This document shows, one piece after another, positions 36,078-44,143 of a stretch of DNA of 58,477 nt. The stretch covers positions 1 through 58,477 of the forward strand of contig NZ_LGTE01000020.1 of assembly GCF_001263415.1 (NCBI RefSeq). Reading direction: 5' to 3'. Origin of the DNA: Thermincola ferriacetica (GTDB lineage: Bacteria; Bacillota; Thermincolia; Thermincolales; Thermincolaceae). Numbering within the stretch: the first letter of the stretch is position 1; every line of letters starts with the position of its first letter. A program made the position numbers and the translations under genes. The notes beneath the pieces were generated by a model. It was given only the letters and a program-made list of their open reading frames with translations. It did not search any database and was not told where the DNA came from.

Positions 36078-36986
36078 TCAGCTCCCTTCTTCATTTTTGC
36101 CGGTCTCTTGTTTGTCCGGCGGGATTGTTTGTTTTTTCGGAAAAACCACCTCCCCGCTTTCAGGGTCTATATGTACCAACCAGTAACCATAATGGCCTTT
36201 TTCATATTTCTGGCCCGGGAGCGGCTGCCAGTAAACATATCCGCTGCTCCCCCCGTCTGGTTGGTCCTCCGCACAGAACCTGCCTGGTATACCGTGCACC
36301 AGGTAGTCTACTGTCCCGTCCGCATCGTAATGCAGCCCAATTAGCTGGTGGCCCCGGAAAACCGGACCTGTCTCCAACCCCGGTGGGTAAAAAGGCTTTT
36401 CAGTTTTCTTACCCGGGTTATCGGCTTTCGGTTTATATGCCTCTTCAGCTTCTCCTTCATTAAAAAAATGGCTGGGATAAAACTTCCACCAATGATGGTT
36501 TGGCATGGCGGTTCCGAAGGGCTCCACTTTTTCTATGTTCAGTCCGTCAAAAGACTCTGCTATATGCAGTTCCAAATCCCCAGCCAATATTATTTGCCTG
36601 TCTTTGGCAGCGTTCCCCACACTTACCAACAGCACCTGCGAAAAAGCATCGATCTTTAACCCAGTTCCTTTGACGTTTTCGGCGTTAAACTCCCAGCAGC
36701 CTTCTCCGTCACCCTGGCTATCCACCTGCAACGTACCAATTTTAACTGGTTTTCGCCGGCCCCTGCCAATAGAATGGAGCCATAGCTCATATAATTTGGG
36801 GAAATCTTCTCCCACCTGTTCTGATTTCAGATTTTTTAACTGCACCGACAGCCTTCCCCGATTGCCGGAAACGTCAATCTGTACATAGCCCTGCGGCTTC
36901 CTCCGGCGGCTTACAGCAGCCCCCTCTCGTTTCCTTTTCAAGATACTGATGTATTGGCTGAACCTGGATTCAGGGAGGCCCCTCAT
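36078..36986 (-). CDS. Unknown protein, paralogous to the 33501 gene, with extra C-terminal domain
   Basis: Not recognised by name. The 302-residue protein starts with a basic segment (SILKRKREGAAVSRRRKPQG). A beta-rich domain follows (GRLSVQLKNL...KIGTLQVDSQGDGEGCWEF...LLVSVG), then the motif VEPFGTAMPNHHWWKF shared with the 33501 protein. The C-terminal 110 residues form a second conserved-looking unit (IGLHYDADGTVDYLVHGIPGRFCAEDQPDGGSSGYVYWQP) ending in GYWLVHIDPESGEVVF. No signal peptide is seen. AAAGGAGG lies six bases before the ATG at 36986. A spore-associated role is inferred from neighbours only. Confidence 0.65.
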   Translation of the reverse strand: MRGLPESRFSQYISILKRKREGAAVSRRRKPQGYVQIDVSGNRGRLSVQLKNLKSEQVGEDFPKLYELWLHSIGRGRRKPVKIGTLQVDSQGDGEGCWEFNAENVKGTGLKIDAFSQVLLVSVGNAAKDRQIILAGDLELHIAESFDGLNIEKVEPFGTAMPNHHWWKFYPSHFFNEGEAEEAYKPKADNPGKKTEKPFYPPGLETGPVFRGHQLIGLHYDADGTVDYLVHGIPGRFCAEDQPDGGSSGYVYWQPLPGQKYEKGHYGYWLVHIDPESGEVVFPKKQTIPPDKQETGKNEEGS

Positions 36987-37148
36987 GAACATCCTCCTTT
37001 ATCAAGGTGAATCCCTTACCTACTTAATCCTTTTTTAAATATATGCACGGAAAACATAAATCTTAACAATCTTTATAAAAAAGTACAAGTCCGACTCCAT
37101 TTTGATACTGCCAAGGACCAGCCAAATTTTGAGGTTAGTTGGATAGTT

Positions 37149-38030
37149 CTAAGGGTCGGAATAAAAGTAATCATATGCCAACCCGTACATTATATCGGTT
37201 TCACTAATAACAATTTCCGGAAGTCGGAGTTCAGACAATATAACCTCCAAAATAGCGATACCGGCCAAAATAATATCCGCTCTTTCGGGCTGTAGACCTT
37301 TTACCTGCCGTCTGGCATGCAAGTCCATAGCAGCTAGCCACTCCCCAATTTCTGTTATTCTTTCCAAAGACAGCCGGTATCCGTGGACCTTTTCCGGAGA
37401 ATAAACGGCCAGTTTCTGGTCTATAGCCGCCAAAGTAGTAGCTGTCCCCCCTATACCCACAGTATTGGAAGGTAAGTCCTCTTTTACTTTGTCTAAAACT
37501 GGCTGTAAAATTCTATATATCACACCTTTCGTACTCTTCATTTCTGTCATACGTACGGCTCCGACCTTGGAACTGGTATAATTAACCCCGTTCTGCGATT
37601 CCCAGATAAGTTCCGTACTCCCGCCGCCGATGTCGATAACCAGGGGATGTGCTAGTTTTTGTGGCAGTCCTTTAACTACCCCCAGGTACCCCAGGCGAGC
37701 CTCTTCTTCACCGGAAATTACTCTGATTTGCCATCCCAGTTCCCTTTTCACTTTATCCAGGAAATACTCTTTGTTGGAAGCTTCTCTGACAGCGCTTGTA
37801 GCTATTAAAATAACTTTTTCTACGCCCTGTCCGGAGCAAATATCTTGAAATTCCCGCAGCGCCTTGACGGTCCTGACAATTGCTTCCTCCTGCAAGCAGG
37901 TAGAAGCCGCCATCCCCTGGCCCATGCGGGTAGTAACCAGGTAGGACCCTCTGACCAGCAGTTCCTGTTCTTTTGTTACTATTAACATGCGTACAGAATT
38001 GGTTCCAATGTCAATAACCCCTAATTTCAA
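37149..38030 (-). CDS. Exopolyphosphatase/guanosine pentaphosphatase family protein
   Basis: Ppx/GppA-family ASKHA phosphatase acting on polyphosphate or pppGpp. The 293-residue protein has LGVIDIGTNSVRMLIV, IATSAVREASN, VISGEEEARLGYLGV, VIDIGGGSTELIWE and IGGTATTLAA. It is the short form without the C-terminal HD domain. The start is probably the TTG at 38030 (MKLGVIDIG), with GGGGGTG upstream. It follows the S1-domain gene. Which substrate is used cannot be decided from sequence. Confidence 0.92.
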   Translation of the reverse strand: MKLGVIDIGTNSVRMLIVTKEQELLVRGSYLVTTRMGQGMAASTCLQEEAIVRTVKALREFQDICSGQGVEKVILIATSAVREASNKEYFLDKVKRELGWQIRVISGEEEARLGYLGVVKGLPQKLAHPLVIDIGGGSTELIWESQNGVNYTSSKVGAVRMTEMKSTKGVIYRILQPVLDKVKEDLPSNTVGIGGTATTLAAIDQKLAVYSPEKVHGYRLSLERITEIGEWLAAMDLHARRQVKGLQPERADIILAGIAILEVILSELRLPEIVISETDIMYGLAYDYFYSDP

Positions 38031-38061
38031 AAGAAAACACCCCCGCAAAAATCGCCAAAAT

Positions 38062-38085
38062 ATAAAAGCATCCTTGCGGATGCTT
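38062..38085 (-). terminator. Terminator of the S1-domain gene
   Basis: AAGCATCC and GGATGCTT form an eight-base-pair stem with a four-base loop directly after the stop codon, followed by TTTATA on the minus strand. Confidence 0.65.
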
Positions 38086-38086
38086 C

Positions 38087-38455
38087 TTATCTTCTCCTGC
38101 CACGGCCACCCCTTTTGGAGTCAAGGCTGCGCCTAAGGTCCTGCTGCCGTTCATCGCTATCCTTCATAAATTTGGTAATCATATCTTCAAAAGACGCGCT
38201 GTATCGTTTTTCATGCTTTGGCTTGGGATTGGCCTGTTTGATGGACAAACCGATCTTTCCGTTTTCAATGGCAATAACCTTAACTTTCACTTTGTCTTTG
38301 TCTTTAAGATAATCCTTGACATCCTTAACGTAAGCCTCGGCCACTTCGGAAATGTGCACCAGGCCCGTTTCTCCTCCGGGTAGTTCCACAAAAGCTCCAA
38401 AGTTAGTAATGCCCGTTACAACTCCTTCTAAAATGCTACCAACCTCGATGGCCAT
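38087..38455 (-). CDS. yabR: S1 RNA-binding domain protein, YabR/GSP13 type
   Basis: A 122-residue protein with one S1 domain (residues 1-75): VGSILEGVVTGITNFGAFVELPGGETGLVHISEVAEAYV, then KVKVKVIAIENGKIGLSIKQA. A basic C-terminal tail (RRSLDSKRGGRGRRR) follows. B. subtilis YabR lies in the same position beside divIC and is ribosome- or RNA-associated. The start at 38455 gives MAIEVGSILEG; AAGGAGG lies 12 bases upstream. Confidence 0.92.
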   Translation of the reverse strand: MAIEVGSILEGVVTGITNFGAFVELPGGETGLVHISEVAEAYVKDVKDYLKDKDKVKVKVIAIENGKIGLSIKQANPKPKHEKRYSASFEDMITKFMKDSDERQQDLRRSLDSKRGGRGRRR

Positions 38456-38573
38456 TAATACGCAATGCCTCCTTAAGTTATAACAACAGTTAAAAAAGCA
38501 GTCATCGAGTAACCATACTCCACACATATAGTAGAATTATAAACTCAAGTTGAACCTTAGTCAAGATGACTTT

Positions 38574-38978
38574 TTAATGAACTTCAATATTTTTTCTTTC
38601 TTCTTCTGTTATCTGTTTCATATCCTTGGGTTTTACCTCCAGAATAAGCTTTTCACCCGGTTTTACCAAACCCAGCTTTTCTCTTGCCGCATGTTCTACC
38701 CAGGATTGAGATTCCAATTTATTAATCTGTTTTTTCAACTCCTCATTTTTCTTTTTCAATTGTTCCATTTCCTGCTGAATCTCTTTTACTTCCCGCTGGA
38801 CATTATAAGTTTCGGCCATTTGTCCGCCAAAAGAGTAAACGGCAAAACCCAAAGTAATCATTAATACTATTCCCGGCCCACCAAGTTTAAAATGTTTTTT
38901 CTTCTTTTTCAGAGGCGGGTTGTGTACGGGCAAACTTACTACCCTGGCCTGTCTTTTTGCTTTTGCCGATAATACCAT
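38574..38978 (-). CDS. divIC: Cell division protein DivIC (FtsB-like)
   Basis: Bitopic divisome protein that partners FtsL and DivIB. The 134-residue protein has a basic cytoplasmic N-terminus (PPLKKKKKHFK), one membrane segment (GPGIVLMITLGFAVYSFGG) and an external coiled coil (REVKEIQQEMEQLKKKNEEL), then WVEHAAREKLGLVKPGEK, typical of the family. Its ATG overlaps the stop of the small HTH gene by one base. Order yabP, yabQ, divIC, S1 protein agrees with B. subtilis. Confidence 0.93.
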   Translation of the reverse strand: MVLSAKAKRQARVVSLPVHNPPLKKKKKHFKLGGPGIVLMITLGFAVYSFGGQMAETYNVQREVKEIQQEMEQLKKKNEELKKQINKLESQSWVEHAAREKLGLVKPGEKLILEVKPKDMKQITEEERKNIEVH

Positions 38979-39211
38979 TAAGCTTCACTCTCCTCTTCAT
39001 CAGAACCAAAAAGCCCCAATGAATCCCCCGGAATAACAATAACTACCTGATAACCTTTATTCCTGGCACGGTTCAAAAGAGTGGCCACTGTACTACTGGT
39101 CAGACCCAATTTAGCCCCAATCTTTTCATTCGAGTAGCCCATCTCTTTTAAAGTAACAACTTGCCGTTCTCTAAAGCTTAACTTTTCGGCGCCTCTTATT
39201 TCAATTTGCAT
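38978..39211 (-). CDS. Small helix-turn-helix protein coupled to divIC
   Basis: A 77-residue protein: LSFRERQVVTLKEMGYSNEKIGAKLGLTSSTVATLLNRARNKG is a sigma-70 region 4/LuxR-type HTH, with the expected E-R-Q-V and G-x-S-x-x-x-I pattern. An acidic tail follows (SDEEESEA). It lacks any sensor domain. The stop codon overlaps the divIC start, so the two are translationally coupled. Upstream lies a promoter and a DnaA-box-like array. A regulatory role over its own operon is possible; it is not in the B. subtilis cluster. Confidence 0.8.
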   Translation of the reverse strand: MQIEIRGAEKLSFRERQVVTLKEMGYSNEKIGAKLGLTSSTVATLLNRARNKGYQVVIVIPGDSLGLFGSDEEESEA

Positions 39212-39237
39212 AAACTCACCTATTCCAGCCGACCCGG

Positions 39238-39300
39238 TTATCGACAGGTTATCGACAAGTTATCGACTAGCTATATTTATTTATCCACAGTTTGTCCACA
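39238..39300. promoter_or_regulatory. Array of DnaA-box-like nonamers with 11-base period
   Basis: TTATCGACA (39238), TTATCGACA (39249) and TTATCGACT (39260) repeat every 11 bases. After 21 bases there is the perfect DnaA box TTATCCACA (39281), then TTGTCCACA (39292), again 11 bases on. All point the same way. The array lies downstream of the promoter at 39306-39334 and upstream of the HTH-divIC genes, so a DnaA filament here could block transcription. The first three boxes carry G in place of the usual C at position 6. Confidence 0.6.
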
Positions 39301-39305
39301 ATATG

Positions 39306-39334
39306 TGTATAATTTTAGTACAAGATTTGTACAA
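39306..39334 (-). promoter_or_regulatory. Promoter with palindromic operator ahead of HTH-divIC-S1
   Basis: On the minus strand TTGTAC (39329-39334) and TATACA (39306-39311) are 17 bases apart. The -35 is part of the palindrome GTACAA-N3-TTGTAC (39318-39332), a plausible operator, perhaps for the small HTH protein itself. Confidence 0.5.
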
Positions 39335-39417
39335 GTTTAGTATTAGCGTTTGTTATTCTACATTTAGCTAATTTTTCCTGCCTGGTTATATAAAATTTAG
39401 TAAACTTAATAAAATTT

Positions 39418-39924
39418 TTACGGAGGGGGATCCTTTTTTTCACCTTTAATCGTCAGTCTGGATAAAATACGCCGGATACCTGTTTTTATAGAAATTAGAA
39501 GAGAACCAATTAATCCTACAGGTATAAGCACTACTCTCCTAATTAAATTTACTGGGTAACCGACTATCCGGTACAAAAAAAGAACCACTTTAACTATTTC
39601 TAGTTTTATGGTTCTTATTGCCTTAATTATCAGGAGGATAGTTTTAATGACCCTTGAACTGAATATTTTCAGATATATGGTACTACCCAGCAGCAATCCA
39701 ATAAAAACATATAGCCGTATTTCTCCCCAGTTTCCCAACAGCAGAAAAAGGAAAATAATAAACGTGCTAATTATCCAAAATATCAGGTCTCCCAAATGAG
39801 TAATTATCTTTTTGGGCCTGATTACCCCCCGGGCCACTCTGTAAAAATCAAACAATAACCCTAACAAAAAGCCCCCACAAACAGTGACTCCGAAAGCGAA
39901 TAATTGGGTTGAAAGATTCTGCAT
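39418..39924 (-). CDS. yabQ: Spore cortex protein YabQ
   Basis: Membrane protein needed for spore cortex formation in B. subtilis. The 168-residue protein starts with LFAFGVTVCGGFLLGLLFDFYRVARG and has further hydrophobic segments (LIFWIISTFIIFLFLLLGNWGEIRLYVFIGLLLGS), with a basic C-terminal region. The FDFYRV-R motif is typical of the family. It is 42 bases downstream of yabP. Confidence 0.92.
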   Translation of the reverse strand: MQNLSTQLFAFGVTVCGGFLLGLLFDFYRVARGVIRPKKIITHLGDLIFWIISTFIIFLFLLLGNWGEIRLYVFIGLLLGSTIYLKIFSSRVIKTILLIIKAIRTIKLEIVKVVLFLYRIVGYPVNLIRRVVLIPVGLIGSLLISIKTGIRRILSRLTIKGEKKDPPP

Positions 39925-39966
39925 TTCTCCACCCTTTCAAATTTTTATGCTCTAAGCCATAACTTT

Positions 39967-40254
39967 TTACTTTAAAATCCGGTCCAAAAGGCCTTTACTC
40001 CACCCGCGGCTGCGGCCAGCCTTTTCTTCATCGTAATCCACCGATTTAATCAACCCAGCTACTTCCAGCCTTCCTTCATCTAAGTTTAACTGGGTTATAT
40101 GCAGGTTCTGCCCTTTCAGCAGCAGTTGGCCCATTTTGGTATCCAATACAATTTCTTCTTCGTCAAAACTGGCCACGTGCTCTACTCCTTCGACCACAAG
40201 CTGTTCTCTGTTGATCATCGTCATTTGGTATTTAGTTCCTCTGTCGGCGTTCAT
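39967..40254 (-). CDS. yabP: Sporulation protein YabP
   Basis: YabP/YqfC-family protein required for sporulation and probably acting in the mother cell. The 95-residue product contains VVEGVEHVASFDEEEIVLDTKMGQLLLKGQNLHITQLNLDEGRLEVAGLIKSVDY, the near-complete family pattern. The ATG at 40254 follows GGGGAGG; longer in-frame starts would place the promoter inside the gene. It leads yabQ. Confidence 0.93.
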   Translation of the reverse strand: MNADRGTKYQMTMINREQLVVEGVEHVASFDEEEIVLDTKMGQLLLKGQNLHITQLNLDEGRLEVAGLIKSVDYDEEKAGRSRGWSKGLLDRILK

Positions 40255-40291
40255 CCGAAAACCTCCCCACAGCATTTCTAAACTACTTCCA

Positions 40292-40320
40292 TAATTATGC
40301 TGCGGCGTCCACAATTATAC
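40292..40320 (-). promoter_or_regulatory. Candidate sigma-E promoter of yabP-yabQ
   Basis: On the minus strand GTATAAT (40314-40320) fits the sigma-E -35 and CATAATTA (40292-40299) partly fits the -10 CATACANT, with a 14-base spacer. yabP and yabQ are mother-cell genes in B. subtilis, which supports the reading. Confidence 0.5.
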
Positions 40321-40332
40321 CCAAAAAACGCT

Positions 40333-40366
40333 AAAAGAGCATGTTATTCAAATAACATGCTCTTTT
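40333..40366 (-). terminator. Terminator of the spoIID-like gene
   Basis: Arms AAAAGAGCATGTTATT (40333-40348) and the exact complement (40351-40366) form a 15- to 16-base-pair stem nine bases past the stop, followed by AGCGTTTTTT on the minus strand. Confidence 0.85.
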
Positions 40367-40374
40367 AGGTACTC

Positions 40375-41334
40375 CTACTTCCACATTTTATCAATAGTTA
40401 TGTCCCGGAAGTAAAACCTGATAATATCTTCCGGGCTTTTACCCTGCTCGGCAAATTTCCTGGCCCCCCACTGGCACATACCGACACCGTGGCCATAACC
40501 CTTGCCGGAAACTACCAGGTTATTACCCTCTACTGTGAATTTGTTCAGGAAAATAGACCTCATTTTATCGTTACCCAAGGCCAAACGAAGCGCAGGGCCA
40601 CTGACCACTGTATTACCTATCCTGAGAGACTCAGCCCGCCCTGACGGCCCCCATTTGATAATTTTTACATTACTGCTGTTCAGCGGGCCCGGGTCTTTCC
40701 CGGTAACTTCTTTTACTGCCCCCCTTACTGACGCTAAAGGGAACCGGATAGTCCATGATTTATTTTCTGGGACGGTGATATTTATACAACCGTCTTTTAC
40801 GCCGGCCTTTATATATGGAGTTTTTTCTTTATGATAGGCCAATCCTTCAGCGGCGGAAGCTGATTCTCCCCCGTCACAGGCGCTGAACCAGGCATTGATA
40901 TATTCTCCTTTATACCTGATTACTTCACCTCTCGTCATTGCCACCGCTTTTCTTACATTATCATTGATCTTGCTTGCATCATAGGCCTGGAATTCCTCCA
41001 CGCTGGTAGAAGCATCAGCTTTATGCTGCGGTACCCCGCCTTTCGTTTTTATCTGTTTCATGGTGAAGGTTCTGGCTAAAATGGCCTGGGCGGCAAGGGC
41101 ATTAACCGGCCAGGATGTATCCATTTCAGCTGCCACTACCCCCTGGATATATTCTTCTATGGGGATTCGTTTCCTTTCGCCGGTTTCATTTATATATAGC
41201 GTAATTGTCGGTTCCTTGCCCACTTTTTTAGGTTCAAAGGGTTTTTTAGCTTTTGGCGGACAGCCGGAAAAAAGCAGAGTAATTATAATGCCTAAAACTA
41301 AACATAAACCTTTTTTATTTTTCGGCAGTTTCAT
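40375..41334 (-). CDS. SpoIID/LytB-domain lipoprotein, probable spore-cortex peptidoglycan lytic enzyme
   Basis: SpoIID is a lytic transglycosylase needed for forespore engulfment. The 319-residue protein has a signal peptide with lipobox (LFSGC). The SpoIID domain follows: IPIEEYIQGVVAAEMDTSWPVNALAAQAILARTF, where the glutamate of AAEM is the catalytic residue; WFSACDGGES, the conserved Cys/Gly region; and SGKGYGHGVGMCQWGARKFAEQG near the end. An ATTCAGTA/TACTGAAT hairpin (41349-41368) lies in the leader. It sits between rqcP and yabP, an unusual position for spoIID itself, so it may be a paralogue. Confidence 0.9.
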   Translation of the reverse strand: MKLPKNKKGLCLVLGIIITLLFSGCPPKAKKPFEPKKVGKEPTITLYINETGERKRIPIEEYIQGVVAAEMDTSWPVNALAAQAILARTFTMKQIKTKGGVPQHKADASTSVEEFQAYDASKINDNVRKAVAMTRGEVIRYKGEYINAWFSACDGGESASAAEGLAYHKEKTPYIKAGVKDGCINITVPENKSWTIRFPLASVRGAVKEVTGKDPGPLNSSNVKIIKWGPSGRAESLRIGNTVVSGPALRLALGNDKMRSIFLNKFTVEGNNLVVSGKGYGHGVGMCQWGARKFAEQGKSPEDIIRFYFRDITIDKMWK

Positions 41335-41449
41335 AAAACCCCTCCAGTATTCAGTATTTTTACTGAATTATTGTTTTCTGGAGTGGGGATTTTATAAGTG
41401 GAAAGATATGACAAAAATTTTTAGGTATAGGTAAGTAGGCGCCAAAAAG

Positions 41450-41713
41450 CTATTGAATTATTCTGATTTCCTCGAGAACCTTGTAAATTTCTTTGGCCTG
41501 GTATGCCCTGACGTTTTCAGGGGTATCCAAAATTTCCACCTTTATTCTTTTGGCGCCAAAATCCAAGTCCAAGATATCTCCCGGTTTAACATCGGTACCG
41601 GGTTTGGCCAAACGTTCGTTTACCTTGGCCCGCCCGCTGTCACATACTTCCTTGGCCAACGTCCGGCGTTTTATAATCCGGGATATCTTTAGAAACTTAT
41701 CCAGCCGCACCAA
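41450..41713 (-). CDS. rqcP: S4-domain protein RqcP (YabO)
   Basis: Ribosome-quality-control factor that stabilises tRNA during RqcH alanine tailing (known for B. subtilis YabO). The 87-residue protein is a single S4 domain: VRLDKFLKISRIIKRRTLAKEVCDSGRAKVNERLAKPGTDVKPGDILDL. The start is TTG or the adjacent GTG behind GGGAGATG. Location near hup, mazG and yabP matches B. subtilis. Confidence 0.92.
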   Translation of the reverse strand: MVRLDKFLKISRIIKRRTLAKEVCDSGRAKVNERLAKPGTDVKPGDILDLDFGAKRIKVEILDTPENVRAYQAKEIYKVLEEIRIIQ

Positions 41714-41731
41714 ATCATCTCCCTGATGCAG

Positions 41732-43954
41732 TTAAAATTTGAACTTCGTTATCAGTCTTTTAAGTTCATCGGACATTCCCGCCAGCTTTTCCGCTACGGT
41801 GGAAAGTTCGCCGGCAGAAGCAGTCATTTCTTCGGTAGAGGCGGTAACCTCTTCGGCAGCAGCCGAACTTTCTTCTGTGATGGCCACAATATTTTCCATA
41901 ACCTGAGCCACCTGGTGACTTGTTTCAGAAACACTTGCTATAGCCGTTGAAGCCTCCTCGTTTACAGTGCTGACATTATTAACGGCATTTACGACCTTCT
42001 GGCTGCTGGTCGACATTTGTTCAGCGGCTACCAATATTTTCTGGGTCTGCTGATATGTATCTATAACAGTTTGCAGAATTTCTTGCAAAGCTTTCCGGGC
42101 ATCAGATGCCAAACCAACTCCGCGTTCTACTTCTACCGTTCCCTGCTCCATAGCAGATACTGAGGCCGCCGTCAGTTTTTGAATATCCGTGATTAATTTA
42201 GCAATTTCTTTGGTAGCATTCCCGCTTCTTTCAGCCAGTTTCCTTACTTCGTCGGCAACTACCGCAAAACCTTTGCCGTGTTCCCCCGCCCGGGCCGCCT
42301 CAATGGCTGCATTTAAGGCCAAAAGGTTGGTTTGTTCCGCTATATCATCAATAACCTGAATTATTTCTCCAATATGTTGCGAATGCTCCCCTAATTCTTT
42401 TATTTTACTGGAGGCTTCGAAGGTCTTTTCCTTAATACTGTCCATGCCCTCAGTAGTCAATTTAACAGCGTGATCTCCTTTTTCAGCCGCTTCTTTGGTT
42501 TTTTCTGCCGACTTGGCAACAGCATGCGCGCAGGACGTGACTTCGTCGATTGAAGCGGTCATCTGATTGACAAAATCATTTGTCCCCTTTATATTTCTAA
42601 TTTGTTCCTGGGACCCTGCCGCCAATCCTTCCAGTATCTTATCAAGCTGGGCCACATCTTTCATTGTTTCCGTAATTAACTTGGTCTGTTCCAAGGTGCC
42701 TTTGGCTACCTCCTGAATTGCATTAGCCACCTGCTGCGTAGATTTCTCCGTTTCATTAGAATTTACGGCCAATATTTGGCTTGTGGAAGCTATATTATCT
42801 GCAGACTGGTTAATATGTAAGATGAGCTGACGAAGTTGCCCAACCATGGTGTTAAAGGATTTTCTTAAAATGCCTATCTCATCCTTCCGGCCTGTCTCTT
42901 CCGATGTTAGATTGGTCAGGTCTCCACCGGCAATCCTTTCAGCTTCATTACTCAGGTTTTTCAAAGGTTGAATTACTTTCTTTTTAATCAGGATTGACAG
43001 TAAAATACCATAAACTGCTATAGCCACAATAAATAACCCGGCGTTTTTTACAAAAAAAGCGGTTAAATTAAAGCCAGAGGTTGTTTCGTTGGTGGGCATA
43101 AACATTACCAGCTTTAAACCTGTATCTCCGATTGGGGCATAAACTGCATACTGGTTGACCCCATCAATTACTGTGGTAAGGATTCCCGATTTAGTATCAT
43201 TTACTATAGTATTTCCCAGATTTTTCAGGTTTGCATCTTTTTCGTCCGTAATTTTGGCCTTTAAGTTCTTCTTTGCATCTCTATGGGCCATATAAAATCC
43301 TTGTTTGGTAATTATAAATGCGTATCCGGTTTGTCCGACCTTAATTTTGGAAACAGCTTCCGCTAACACGTCCAGATTTATATCAGTAGTAGTAACACCA
43401 ATGGGAACCCCGTTCTTAACTATGGCGCTGGATGACGTAATCATATCCAAATTCAAGACAGGGTCATGATAAGGTTCCGTCCAGGCAACTTTGCCGACAG
43501 CTTGTAAACCGTTTTTATACCAATCGTACTGAAAATAGTTATATTGGGCGTTACTGTAATCCCAGGTAACCTGTATATTCCCCTTATCTTTATAAACATA
43601 GGGGCCATAAAACTCTTTTTGAGGGTCATATTTCCCCGGCTCCAACCAAAATCCCGAACCTAAAACCATAGGGTCAAGCTGAATATAACCGGCAATTGTT
43701 TTCAATATGTTATTTGTGTCAATAGTGGCCGAAACTTCAATATTTTTTGCACAAAGGATATTCTCCTTCGCTATTTCCCGCAACCTGCTATCAAATTTAT
43801 TTGCTTCCTTTTCCGCCTGGGTCTTTAGCTGATTCTGCACCTCACCGGCTATTATGTCATCAAATTGAAACAGGTTATATGCTGTCAAAGCAGCAAAGAT
43901 TACGAATGTTATGCCTAATGACATGCTAATAAAAAAGGTCCGTAAACTTTTCAT
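41732..43954 (-). CDS. Methyl-accepting chemotaxis protein with extracellular dCache-like sensor
   Basis: Transmembrane chemoreceptor signalling to CheA. The 740-residue protein has a membrane segment at 8-30. An external double-Cache-type domain follows, with SGFWLEPGKYDPQKEFYGPYVYK, AWTEPYHDPVLNLDMITSSS and GVTTTDINLD, typical of small-molecule sensing. A second membrane segment (LFIVAIAVYGILLSIL), a HAMP domain and a long signalling domain with the hairpin tip AARAGEHGKGFAVVADEVRKLAERS complete it. It lies between rqcP and hup, breaking the otherwise conserved sporulation/housekeeping order. Confidence 0.95.
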   Translation of the reverse strand: MKSLRTFFISMSLGITFVIFAALTAYNLFQFDDIIAGEVQNQLKTQAEKEANKFDSRLREIAKENILCAKNIEVSATIDTNNILKTIAGYIQLDPMVLGSGFWLEPGKYDPQKEFYGPYVYKDKGNIQVTWDYSNAQYNYFQYDWYKNGLQAVGKVAWTEPYHDPVLNLDMITSSSAIVKNGVPIGVTTTDINLDVLAEAVSKIKVGQTGYAFIITKQGFYMAHRDAKKNLKAKITDEKDANLKNLGNTIVNDTKSGILTTVIDGVNQYAVYAPIGDTGLKLVMFMPTNETTSGFNLTAFFVKNAGLFIVAIAVYGILLSILIKKKVIQPLKNLSNEAERIAGGDLTNLTSEETGRKDEIGILRKSFNTMVGQLRQLILHINQSADNIASTSQILAVNSNETEKSTQQVANAIQEVAKGTLEQTKLITETMKDVAQLDKILEGLAAGSQEQIRNIKGTNDFVNQMTASIDEVTSCAHAVAKSAEKTKEAAEKGDHAVKLTTEGMDSIKEKTFEASSKIKELGEHSQHIGEIIQVIDDIAEQTNLLALNAAIEAARAGEHGKGFAVVADEVRKLAERSGNATKEIAKLITDIQKLTAASVSAMEQGTVEVERGVGLASDARKALQEILQTVIDTYQQTQKILVAAEQMSTSSQKVVNAVNNVSTVNEEASTAIASVSETSHQVAQVMENIVAITEESSAAAEEVTASTEEMTASAGELSTVAEKLAGMSDELKRLITKFKF

Positions 43955-44097
43955 AGTATCACTCCCGAAATTATGGTTTTTTTAAGTTTCACCCTTTAGC
44001 TCCTTTTCTCCATAATTCGGCAGTTTTATCTGTTTTTTTTTGGCCGGTTTTCCTTCTTTAAACTTAGAAATAAATTTAACACAAATTGTAAATTAAT

Positions 44098-44129
44098 AAA
44101 AAATCAGGCTCGCCGGAACCTGATTTTTT
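44098..44129. terminator. Terminator of hup
   Basis: AAAAAATCAGG and CCTGATTTTTT pair over 11 bases around a ten-base loop, 15 bases past the hup stop, with T runs on both strands. Confidence 0.85.
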
Positions 44130-44143
44130 TAGTACTTTTTTAA

